The notes beneath the pieces are model-generated. The model was not told the DNA's origin. It was given only the letters and a program-made list of their open reading frames with translations, and made no database searches. 5,988 bases of DNA, from contig JACMKJ010000047.1 in the NCBI GenBank assembly GCA_014380155.1, positions 1-5,988 of the forward strand, read 5' to 3'. Origin of the DNA: Rhizobacter sp. (GTDB lineage: Bacteria; Pseudomonadota; Gammaproteobacteria; Burkholderiales; Burkholderiaceae_C). A program made the position numbers and the translations under genes. Shown here piece after piece: positions 1 to 5,692 of this stretch (the stretch's first letter is position 1; each line of letters starts with the position of its first letter).

Positions 1-282
1 CGGAGACGCCACCATGGCGGCAGGCGCGGCCTGCACCTTGGCGACCGCAGGCGCCGGCGTGGCAGGTTTGGCCACCACCGGTCGCGCAGGAGGGGCAGGA
101 GGTGCATCGGTCGCGCGGCTCTTCAGCTTGCTGGCTTCGATGATGACCCGCAGCGGGTTGTTGGCTTCGCGCGCCGCCCGAGCTGCAGCGTCGGGGTCGC
201 GAGGCGCCACCGTCTGGGCAGAGGCGGTGCTGTGGTGGAGGGCGAAAAGGCTCGCGAGGAGGATCAAACAGTGGGTTTGCAT
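1..282 (-). CDS. Secreted Ala/Pro-rich protein of unknown function (3' end outside window)
   Basis: The first 94 codons of a leftward gene are visible, starting at the ATG whose complement is at 280-282, with no stop before the window edge. Residues 1-22 look like a Sec signal peptide: a short, poorly charged n-region (MQTH), a hydrophobic core (about residues 5-15) and an ASA cleavage motif before Gln23. After it comes a charged Ala/Arg-rich stretch, then a short segment that could be folded, NPLRVIIEASKLKSR (about 42-56), and then a low-complexity Ala/Pro/Val tail resembling the Pro-rich linkers of periplasmic proteins. A weak GAG/AAGG purine run lies 8-13 bases upstream of the ATG. The gene is divergent from serB. 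I do not recognise the family. A periplasmic or envelope protein with a domain beyond the window is likely, but the function is unknown. The start is fairly secure because the signal peptide begins there. Confidence 0.6.
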   Translation of the reverse strand, partial: MQTHCLILLASLFALHHSTASAQTVAPRDPDAAARAAREANNPLRVIIEASKLKSRATDAPPAPPARPVVAKPATPAPAVAKVQAAPAAMVASP

Positions 283-300
283 TCGTGGGCTCGGCCTTGT

Positions 301-348
301 GGGCAGTGGGTTCGTTTCGATAGAAACGTGCTGCCCCCGATGGGGCAG
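301..348. repeat. Nested and competing inverted repeats in the divergent intergenic region
   Basis: Three perfect pairings are packed into 48 bp. (a) CGTTTC at 313-318 pairs with GAAACG at 323-328 across a 4-nt loop. (b) GGGCAG at 301-306 pairs with CTGCCC at 331-336, enclosing (a). (c) CTGCCCC at 331-337 pairs with GGGGCAG at 342-348 across a 4-nt loop. Pairings (b) and (c) share the segment 331-336, so in RNA they would exclude each other. There is no U-tract, so these are not intrinsic terminators. The block begins 19 nt upstream of the start of the leftward secreted-protein gene, where it could be 5' UTR or an operator. It also lies upstream of the putative serB promoter. Its role is not known. 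Confidence 0.55.
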
Positions 349-350
349 TT

Positions 351-360
351 CGAAGCTTCG
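351..360. repeat. 10-bp perfect palindrome CGAAGCTTCG
   Basis: CGAAGCTTCG is its own reverse complement and lies 2 bp beyond the inverted-repeat cluster and about 12 bp upstream of the putative serB -35 element. It could be a dimeric repressor or activator half-site pair, or chance. Nothing else identifies a regulator. Confidence 0.35.
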
Positions 361-372
361 CAAGCCGCGTGC

Positions 373-401
373 CTGAAAGCAAGCCCTGCATGCGGGACAA
401 T
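373..401 (+). promoter_or_regulatory. Putative sigma-70 promoter of serB
   Basis: CTGAAA (373-378, 4 of 6 matches to TTGACA) and GACAAT (396-401, 4 of 6 matches to TATAAT) are separated by exactly 17 bp. The expected transcription start near 408 would give a leader of about 25 nt to the serB ATG at 433. The match is moderate, and promoters of this quality occur by chance, so this is tentative. Confidence 0.3.
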
Positions 402-432
402 CCAACTTTGTTCACACTTCTCGCCACGCTTC

Positions 433-1140
433 ATGACCGCATCGTTGCCGCCAGGCCTTGTCATCCAGAACTTCACGCCTCCGCTGCGCCTGGCCGACTT
501 CAAGCTGATCGCCTTCGACATGGATTCGACGCTGATCAACATCGAGTGTGTGGACGAGATCGCCGACGCCGCGGGCCGCAAAGCCGAGGTGGCGGCCATC
601 ACCGAAGCCGCGATGCGCGGCGAGATCACCGACTACAAGGAAAGCCTGCGACGCCGTGTGACCCTGCTGAAGGGCGTGCCGGTCTCTGCCATGGAGCAAG
701 TGCTCAACGAGCGGCTGCGGCTCAACCCCGGCGCGCAGGCCCTGGTGGAAGGCTGCCTGGCGGTGGGCATGAAGACGCTGCTGGTGTCTGGCGGCTTCAC
801 CTTTTTCACCGACCATGTGCGTGACCGACTGAAGATCGATTTCACCCGCAGCAACGTGCTCGAGGTGATCGACGGCGCCCTCACCGGCCGCATGGTCGAC
901 CAGCCCTGGGGCGACATCTGCGATGGTGAAGAAAAACGCCGCATGCTGCTCGCCACCTGCGCCCAGCTGGGCATCACGCCCGCGCAAGCCATCGCCATGG
1001 GCGACGGTGCCAACGACCTGCCGATGATGGGCGAAGCCGGACTGAGCGTGGCCTACCACGCCAAGCCGAAGGTGCGCGAGCAGGCCATGGTGGCCATCAA
1101 CACAGGTGGCCTGGACCGCCTGCTCGAAGTCTTTGTCTGA
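433..1140 (+). CDS. serB: Phosphoserine phosphatase SerB
   Basis: A 235-residue HAD-superfamily phosphatase that hydrolyses O-phospho-L-serine to serine, the last step of the phosphorylated serine pathway, in the cytosol. All four HAD motifs are present. Motif I is FDMDST, with nucleophile Asp29 and general acid/base Asp31. Motif II is Ser119 in LLVSGGF. Motif III is Lys168. Motif IV is GDGANDLPM, with Mg-binding Asp191 and Asp195. The helical cap between motifs I and II begins with ECVDEIAD, which carries the substrate-recognition glutamate typical of SerB. The length fits the short form common in betaproteobacteria; the N-terminal extension of the 322-residue E. coli enzyme is absent. The frame stays open upstream to an ATG at 232, but that would overlap the divergent gene and add unrelated sequence, so 433 is chosen. 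No clear Shine-Dalgarno precedes it. The gene stands alone and is convergent with the chemoreceptor gene. Confidence 0.95.
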   Translation: MTASLPPGLVIQNFTPPLRLADFKLIAFDMDSTLINIECVDEIADAAGRKAEVAAITEAAMRGEITDYKESLRRRVTLLKGVPVSAMEQVLNERLRLNPGAQALVEGCLAVGMKTLLVSGGFTFFTDHVRDRLKIDFTRSNVLEVIDGALTGRMVDQPWGDICDGEEKRRMLLATCAQLGITPAQAIAMGDGANDLPMMGEAGLSVAYHAKPKVREQAMVAINTGGLDRLLEVFV

Positions 1141-1154
1141 CCCCGCGGCGCTGA

Positions 1155-2711
1155 TCAGCCCAGCTTGAACACGCTGACCGCCTGCTTCAGCGCCTGAGCC
1201 TGTTGCTTGAGGCTCTCGGCCGCAGCCGATGACTCTTCGACCAGCGCCGCGTTGTGCTGTGTCGCCGTGTCCATCTGCGTGACCGACTGATTCACCTGCT
1301 CCAGGCCGGTCGATTGTTCGACGGTGGCTTCGGCGATTGCCTTGATCGTGCCCGAGACCTCGCGCACTGAAGCCACCACCTCTTGCATGATGCGGCCGGC
1401 GTCGTTGGCGAGCGTCGAGCCCGCTTCGACACGCTCTTCGCTGTTTCGGATCAGCACCTTGATTTCTTTCGCTGCCGCCGCCGAACGCTGCGCCAGGCTG
1501 CGCACTTCGCTGGCCACCACCGCAAAGCCGCGGCCCTGCTCGCCGGCACGAGCGGCTTCCACCGCGGCATTGAGTGCCAGGATGTTGGTCTGGAAGGCAA
1601 TGCCGTCGATCACCCCGATGATTTCGCCGATGCGCTTGGAGGCGGTCGTGATCTGCTCCATCTGCTGCACCACCTCGCCCACCACCGCGCCGCCCTTTTC
1701 GGCGACTTCGGAAGCACCGGCCGCCATGGCAGTGGCAGCGCGCGACGAGTCGGCGTTGTGGCGCACCGTGCTGGAGAGTTGGTGCAGCGTGGCCGCCGTC
1801 TGCTGCACATTGGCAGCCTGGTTCTCGGTGCGCGAGGACAGGTCGAGGTTGCCGCTGGCCACCTCGGACGATGCGGTCGAGATCGACTCCGCACCGACAC
1901 GCACACCCGAGACGATGCCTGAGAGGTTGTGCACCATGCGCTGCATGCTGGCCAGCAAACTGGTGGTGTCGTTCTTGCGCGTGCTGATCTTCACCGTGAG
2001 GTCGCCCGACGCCACCCGCTCGACCACGCTCGCGGCATACGCCGGGTCACCGCCCAGCTGGCGCAGGATCGAGCGTGTGATGGCGGTTGCCATGCCCAAG
2101 CCCAGCAGCACCGACAAGACCACCCCGCCCAACAGCACGGCACGGCCGATGTCGTAGGTTTTCTGGCTGCCCGCGCCGGCCTCGTTACCACCTTGGGCGC
2201 TGAGCTCGACCAGCCGGTCCATGCGGCTTTCGATCTGCTGTGCACGCGGCCGCGCCTCGGTGTTCTGCAAGGTGATGGCTGCTTCGGTGCCTTCTTTGCT
2301 CGACACCTCCAGCACCTGCTTGGTGACGCCGACGAAGGCTTCGTTCAGCGTGCGGATCTCGCCCAGCAGTTTGCGTTGCTCTTCGAGTGTGACCAGGGCC
2401 AGGAACTCGGCCTCGTGCTTTTGATATTGCTCGGCCGCGGCCGCGACCGCATTGCCGTGGCGGCGCTTTTCGCGCTCGTTGGCGGCCATGGCGTGCTGCA
2501 AGGTGGCCAGGCGGATCGTCTGCAAGTCGCTGCGCCACTCGAGCGCGGCGCGCACCGCCGGCATCCAGCGGGTCTGCAGGTCGTTGGCGGCTGCGTTCAC
2601 CTGGCGCAGTTGCAAGAAGGCGATGCCACCCAAGACCACCGTCAACACGATGGCCACGCCAAATGCGGCGATCAAACGATGGGACAGCTTCAGCCGGTCG
2701 ATCCATGCCAT
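1155..2711 (-). CDS. Methyl-accepting chemotaxis protein (Tsr/Tar-type topology)
   Basis: A 518-residue inner-membrane chemoreceptor that signals through CheW/CheA to the flagellar motor. Domain order: short basic N-terminus, TM1 (about 13-35), a periplasmic helical domain (about 36-189, probably a four-helix-bundle sensor), TM2 (190-214), HAMP (about 212-264), and a cytoplasmic hairpin with the highly conserved tip around FQTNILALNAAVEAARAGEQ (373-392) and GRGFAVVASEVR (393-404). It ends in VFKLG without the NWETF-type CheR-docking pentapeptide of major E. coli receptors. The first methylation helix carries Gln/Asn or His-Gln at the canonical sites (EN 297-298, QQ 303-304, HQ 310-311). The C-terminal site has EE at 492-493. 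The start is the ATG at 2711, with GGAG seven bases upstream. A GTG nine codons earlier (2738) is in frame but lacks such a site. The ligand cannot be predicted. Confidence 0.94.
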   Translation of the reverse strand: MAWIDRLKLSHRLIAAFGVAIVLTVVLGGIAFLQLRQVNAAANDLQTRWMPAVRAALEWRSDLQTIRLATLQHAMAANEREKRRHGNAVAAAAEQYQKHEAEFLALVTLEEQRKLLGEIRTLNEAFVGVTKQVLEVSSKEGTEAAITLQNTEARPRAQQIESRMDRLVELSAQGGNEAGAGSQKTYDIGRAVLLGGVVLSVLLGLGMATAITRSILRQLGGDPAYAASVVERVASGDLTVKISTRKNDTTSLLASMQRMVHNLSGIVSGVRVGAESISTASSEVASGNLDLSSRTENQAANVQQTAATLHQLSSTVRHNADSSRAATAMAAGASEVAEKGGAVVGEVVQQMEQITTASKRIGEIIGVIDGIAFQTNILALNAAVEAARAGEQGRGFAVVASEVRSLAQRSAAAAKEIKVLIRNSEERVEAGSTLANDAGRIMQEVVASVREVSGTIKAIAEATVEQSTGLEQVNQSVTQMDTATQHNAALVEESSAAAESLKQQAQALKQAVSVFKLG

Positions 2712-2718
2712 GGGTGCG

Positions 2719-2722
2719 CTCC
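2719..2722 (-). promoter_or_regulatory. Ribosome binding site of the chemoreceptor gene
   Basis: GGAG on the minus strand (within CGGAG, 2719-2723) sits 7 nt before the ATG at 2711. This spacing favours 2711 over the in-frame GTG at 2738. Confidence 0.65.
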
Positions 2723-2737
2723 GAAATGACGATCTCA

Positions 2738-2752
2738 CCCTCGTCGCGAGGG
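2738..2752. repeat. Perfect inverted repeat in the chemoreceptor leader
   Basis: CCCTCG-TCG-CGAGGG is a 6-bp stem with a 3-nt loop, lying between the putative sigma-28 promoter and the chemoreceptor start. No T-run follows on either strand, so it is not an intrinsic terminator. In the mRNA it would form a small GC-rich hairpin about 16 nt upstream of the Shine-Dalgarno sequence. It may be chance or a modulator of mRNA stability. Confidence 0.35.
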
Positions 2753-2764
2753 GTCGTTCAAGTC

Positions 2765-2791
2765 ATATCGGCCGGAGCGTCGGGGTCTGAA
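2765..2791 (-). promoter_or_regulatory. Putative sigma-28 (FliA) promoter of the chemoreceptor gene
   Basis: The minus strand reads GCCGATAT at 2772-2765, seven of eight bases of the flagellar sigma-28 -10 consensus GCCGATAA. The expected -35 position, 11 bp further upstream (2791-2784), reads TTCAGACC, a weak match to TAAAGTTT. The -10 lies 53 bp before the receptor ATG, inside the only non-coding gap between pcp and the receptor. FliA promoters in front of chemoreceptor genes are well known in motile proteobacteria, so context supports the call. The poor -35 keeps confidence moderate. Confidence 0.6.
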
Positions 2792-2814
2792 GCGGCGAAG
2801 TGCGGAAATTGGCC

Positions 2815-3459
2815 TCAGGAGACGGAGCCGGCGGCAAAGTGCGCGTCCCTGTGGGTCGTGAGCGCGGTCTCCAGCATCAGGTGCAAGCCACCCACCAGTT
2901 CGGGCAGGCCGAGCACCGACAAATCGGGCACGTGCACAAAGCCTCCGCGCGTGCGCTGCCAGCGAGCATCTGTCGCGAGCACGTGCATCAGCCCAAAAAA
3001 GACGTGATTGCAGACGAAGGTGCCCGCGCTTTGCGACAGCTCGGCCGGCAGGCCATGGCGCCGCAGCGCCAGCAGCATTGCCTTCAGCGGCAGGCTGCTG
3101 AAATAGGCGACTGGGCCCTGCGGAACCACGGGCGTGTCGACGGGCTGGGCACCGTGGTTGTCAGCCAGGCTGGCGTCGTTGATGTTGATGGCCACCCGCT
3201 CCAGCGACAAGGCCTGGCGCGAGCTGGCCAGGCCCACACACAGCACCAGCGACGGCGCATGGAGCGCCAGCAGTGCATGCAGCTCGTGCAGCGAGGTGTC
3301 GAACACCGTGGGCAGGCGAGCGGCCACCACGCGATGGCCCGCAATCTGGCGCCCGTGCAAGGCCTGAGCGCCCAGCCAGCTCGGGTTGAGCGCAGCGCCG
3401 CCAAAGGCCTCGAAGCCGGTCAGCAGCACGGTCGGGGCGCTCAGGCCACGCGTGGGCAT
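2815..3459 (-). CDS. pcp: Pyroglutamyl peptidase I (family C15)
   Basis: A 214-residue cytosolic cysteine peptidase that removes N-terminal L-pyroglutamate (5-oxoproline) from peptides. The start of the fold, VLLTGFEAFGGAALNPSW (11-28), is the typical family opening. The catalytic triad can be placed by motif: Glu87 in LERVAININDA, Cys150 in SAGTFVCNH, and His176 in GGFVHVPDL. The length is normal for the family. The frame continues upstream to 3825, but that stretch is antiparallel-frame noise over the preceding gene. The ATG at 3459 has GAGG six bases upstream and begins just before the conserved fold. It is the last gene of the operon, starting 8 bp after the RraA-like gene ends. No terminator is evident in the 103 bp that follow. 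Given its neighbours, its physiological substrate could be a small lactam-containing metabolite rather than general peptides; this is speculation. Confidence 0.92.
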   Translation of the reverse strand: MPTRGLSAPTVLLTGFEAFGGAALNPSWLGAQALHGRQIAGHRVVAARLPTVFDTSLHELHALLALHAPSLVLCVGLASSRQALSLERVAININDASLADNHGAQPVDTPVVPQGPVAYFSSLPLKAMLLALRRHGLPAELSQSAGTFVCNHVFFGLMHVLATDARWQRTRGGFVHVPDLSVLGLPELVGGLHLMLETALTTHRDAHFAAGSVS

Positions 3460-3465
3460 GTGTCG

Positions 3466-3469
3466 CCTC
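3466..3469 (-). promoter_or_regulatory. Ribosome binding site of pcp, overlapping the upstream stop codon
   Basis: The minus strand reads TGAGG at 3470-3466. TGA is the stop of the RraA-like gene and GAGG is the Shine-Dalgarno sequence, 6 nt before the pcp ATG at 3459. This fixes the pcp start and implies translational coupling. Confidence 0.65.
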
Positions 3470-3965
3470 AGACGGGTGCTGCGGTCACGACGATGCCGTC
3501 TTCGTCGGCATACAACCAGTCGCCGGGGCGCACCCACACCCCCTGGATCTGCACCGCCACGTCGCGCTGGCCCTCGTTGCGCTTCTCGGTGGGCAACGGC
3601 ATCAGCCCGAGTGCCCGGATGCCGAGGTCGCACGCGGCGAGTTCGGCACTGTCGCGCACACAGCCATCGACCACGATGCCGGCCCAGCCGTTCCTCGCGC
3701 CCGCCGCACCGAGATTGCCGCCGACCAGGGCCCGCCGCAGCGAGGCACCACCATCGACCACCAGCACGCGGCCGTCGCCGGGGGTGTCGAGCGCAGCCTT
3801 GACCAGGGTGTTGTCTTCGAAGCACTTCACGGTGGTGACGATGCCCGAGAACTTGATGCGTTTGCCGTAGTCGCGAAAAGCCGGGGGCAACACGCGGAAG
3901 CTGCCGTCGCTGCTGTTCTTGTGCGTGTCGCAGAGATCGCAGGTGGCGAAGTCAGGGTGGCTCAT
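3468..3965 (-). CDS. RraA/HMG-aldolase-fold protein (possible oxo-acid aldolase or decarboxylase)
   Basis: A 165-residue protein of the RraA-like family. It matches E. coli RraA through the N-terminal LCD segment (11-13), the stretch ITTVKCFEDN-like at about 42-52, VLVVDGGASLRRALV (67-81), and LYADEDGIVV (151-160). E. coli RraA binds and inhibits RNase E. Related proteins are Mg-dependent 4-hydroxy-4-methyl-2-oxoglutarate/4-carboxy-4-hydroxy-2-oxoadipate aldolases that also decarboxylate oxaloacetate. This copy has DGCVRD (100-105) with the Arg104-Asp105 pair of the aldolases, where E. coli RraA has Arg-Gln. From memory of the aldolase motif, an Asp is expected 21 residues before the Arg, and here position 83 is Gly in VGGNLG. 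Activity is therefore uncertain. The start is the ATG at 3965, whose ATGA overlaps the stop of the upstream gene. An upstream extension to 4148 lies inside that gene and is rejected. The operon context favours a metabolic role over RNase control. Confidence 0.88.
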   Translation of the reverse strand: MSHPDFATCDLCDTHKNSSDGSFRVLPPAFRDYGKRIKFSGIVTTVKCFEDNTLVKAALDTPGDGRVLVVDGGASLRRALVGGNLGAAGARNGWAGIVVDGCVRDSAELAACDLGIRALGLMPLPTEKRNEGQRDVAVQIQGVWVRPGDWLYADEDGIVVTAAPV

Positions 3966-5692
3966 GGTGGTTTGAGGGCGTGGTTGAGATTTTGGGTTGC
4001 CGCTTCGCGGATGGCACTGAGCGTCGTGCGACTCGTGCTCACATCCGCAGCCAGTTTCAGGTGCAGCAGGCAGGGTCGTTGCGCTTTCAGCGCCTCGGCA
4101 AAGGCAGGCTCGAACTGAGCCGTGGTGTCCAGGCTGTGGGCCTGCCAACCGAAGGCGCGCGCCAGCGCCGCAAAGTCGGGGTTGAACAGATCACTGCCGC
4201 TCACCCGTCCCGGGTACTCGCGCTCCTGGTGCATGCGGATGGTGCCGTAGGTGCCGTTGTCGACCACCACGCTGATCAGCTTGCTGGCGCCGTAGCCGGT
4301 GGCGGTGGCGAGCTCTTGGCCGGTCATCAGAAAGTCGCCATCACCCGCGATGTTGACCACCGTGCGCTGCGGGTACAACAAGGCTGCGGCCACCGCCGCT
4401 GGCACGCCATATCCCATGGCCCCGGAGGTCGGGGCAAGCTGCGTGCGGCCGTGGTGTTGCAAACCGGCATAGCGGCAATAGCGGTGCAACCAGCCGGCGT
4501 AGTTGCCGGCGCCATTGGTGTACACCGTGTCGGCGGGTGCCAGGCGCTGGATGGTCTTGATGACCACCGCCATGTCGAGTGGCGCAACCGGCGGGGCCAC
4601 CTGGTTGGCTTCGTAGTCGGCATGGGCCTGCGCCGTCCAGTCGCCCCAGGGCAATTGGGTGGGCGCGGCCAGGCCTTCGAGTGCCTTGGCCGCAGCGGCC
4701 ATCGACGACTGCAACAACAGATCGGCCGCGTACACACGCCCCAGCTCTTCAGCGCCCGCGTGCATGTGGATCAGCTTTTGCACCGGGCGCGGTGGTTGCA
4801 GCAGCGTGTAGCCGTTGGTCGTCATCTCGCCCAAACGCGGGCCGATGGCCAGCACCAGGTCGGCCTGCTTGATGCGCTCGGCCAGTTTGGGGTTGAGGGC
4901 GATGCCCACATCGCCCGCGTAGTTGGGGTGTGAGTTGTCGAAGCAGTCTTGAAAGCGGAAGGCGCAGCCGACCGGCAGCTTCCAGTTCTCGGCAAAACGC
5001 TGCATTGCAGCGCAAGCGGCTGCGTCCCAGCCGCTGCCGCCGACGATGACAAAGGGCCGCTGCGCCGCCAGCAGCATGCTGCGCACTTCGCGCAGTGCGC
5101 CGGGCGCAGGCCACGCGTGCGCCGGCTCGGCGCGTGGCAACACCGGTGCGTTGGTGAGACGCGTCAGCATGTCTTCGGGCAACACCAGCACCACCGGGCC
5201 GGGCCGGCCCTGCATCGCAGTGTGGAAGGCTCGCGACACGTATTCGGGCAGGCGGTCGGCGTCGTGCACCTCGCCCACCCACTTGGCAAAACCCAGCGTG
5301 CCGGGGCCGAACATCTGGCGGTAGTCGACCTCTTGAAACGCCTCGCGGTCGCGCTGGTCGCTGGCCACCTGGCCGATGAACAAGACCATCGGCGTGCTGT
5401 CTTGAAACGCGGTGTGCAGGCCGATGCTCGCGTTGGTGGCACCCGGCCCGCGTGTCACGAAACACACACCGGGCCGCCCGCTCAGCTTGCCCTGCGCTTC
5501 GGCCATGAAAGACGCACCGCCCTCCTGGCGACACGCGATGAACCGGATGCGCTCACGGTGTTCGTGAAAGCCGTCGAGCACCGCAAGGTAACTCTCACCG
5601 GGCACACCGAACACGGTGTCCACGCCCTGCGCGATCAGGGCCTCGACCAGCACGTGGCCGGCGATTCGCGAAGCAGAAGTCGTCGTCGTCAT
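3962..5692 (-). CDS. Thiamine-diphosphate-dependent acetolactate-synthase-like enzyme
   Basis: A 576-residue cytosolic TPP enzyme of the acetolactate synthase/decarboxylase superfamily. The N-terminal PYR domain (about 9-175) has FGVPGES (28-34), cofactor-activating Glu57 in RQEGGASFMAEA, TRGPGATNA (80-88) and REAFQEVD (116-123). The middle domain (about 195-340) has a nucleotide-fold IVGGSGW (216-222). The C-terminal PP domain (about 375-550) has GAMGYGVPAA (424-433) and the GDG diphosphate/Mg motif (Asp451, with Asn479 closing it). The RFDDR-type segment of biosynthetic acetolactate synthases, in the middle domain, is replaced by GPRLGEMTTNG (284-294), and no small regulatory subunit gene is adjacent. 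It is therefore unlikely to be IlvB; a 2-oxo-acid decarboxylase, carboligase or lyase is more likely, with unknown substrate. Its ATG (5692) overlaps the MFS stop and its TGA overlaps the next ATG, both as ATGA. Confidence 0.92.
   Translation of the reverse strand: MTTTTSASRIAGHVLVEALIAQGVDTVFGVPGESYLAVLDGFHEHRERIRFIACRQEGGASFMAEAQGKLSGRPGVCFVTRGPGATNASIGLHTAFQDSTPMVLFIGQVASDQRDREAFQEVDYRQMFGPGTLGFAKWVGEVHDADRLPEYVSRAFHTAMQGRPGPVVLVLPEDMLTRLTNAPVLPRAEPAHAWPAPGALREVRSMLLAAQRPFVIVGGSGWDAAACAAMQRFAENWKLPVGCAFRFQDCFDNSHPNYAGDVGIALNPKLAERIKQADLVLAIGPRLGEMTTNGYTLLQPPRPVQKLIHMHAGAEELGRVYAADLLLQSSMAAAAKALEGLAAPTQLPWGDWTAQAHADYEANQVAPPVAPLDMAVVIKTIQRLAPADTVYTNGAGNYAGWLHRYCRYAGLQHHGRTQLAPTSGAMGYGVPAAVAAALLYPQRTVVNIAGDGDFLMTGQELATATGYGASKLISVVVDNGTYGTIRMHQEREYPGRVSGSDLFNPDFAALARAFGWQAHSLDTTAQFEPAFAEALKAQRPCLLHLKLAADVSTSRTTLSAIREAATQNLNHALKPP

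Noticed and set aside
14..376. Plus-strand frame of 120 codons with an Ala/Gly-rich, apparently hydrophobic N-terminus
   Set aside because: It is antisense to the signal-peptide-bearing leftward gene, and the hydrophobicity is a by-product of its Ala/Pro codons. It then runs through the intergenic repeats.
232..432. N-terminal extension of SerB to an upstream ATG
   Set aside because: It would overlap the divergent gene and the intergenic repeats, and the added residues do not resemble any SerB. The normal short SerB length is reached from 433.
2712..2738. GTG start nine codons upstream for the chemoreceptor
   Set aside because: The ATG at 2711 has a GGAG at ideal spacing and leaves a standard short cytoplasmic N-terminus before TM1.
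2738..2752. Hairpin considered as a terminator of the operon
   Set aside because: The stem is only 6 bp with no T-run on either strand, and it lies downstream of the putative receptor promoter.
2800..3870. Plus-strand open frame of 356 codons
   Set aside because: It is antisense to pcp and the RraA-like gene, has Gln/His/Arg/Ala-rich composition typical of GC-rich antisense frames, and shows no family motif. The opposite strand holds two convincing genes.
3966..4148. Upstream extension of the RraA-like frame
   Set aside because: This part lies within the TPP-enzyme coding region, has no similarity to RraA N-termini, and the ATGA overlap gives a natural start at 3965.
3980..4933. Plus-strand open frame of 317 codons
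   Set aside because: It lies antisense to the TPP enzyme and reads as low-complexity Gly/Val/His/Arg sequence without any recognisable domain.
5678..5690. GTC trinucleotide repeat at the TPP-enzyme start considered as a phase-variation tract
   Set aside because: It is only about four units long, and changes by whole triplets would only alter the number of Thr residues (MTTTT), not the frame.
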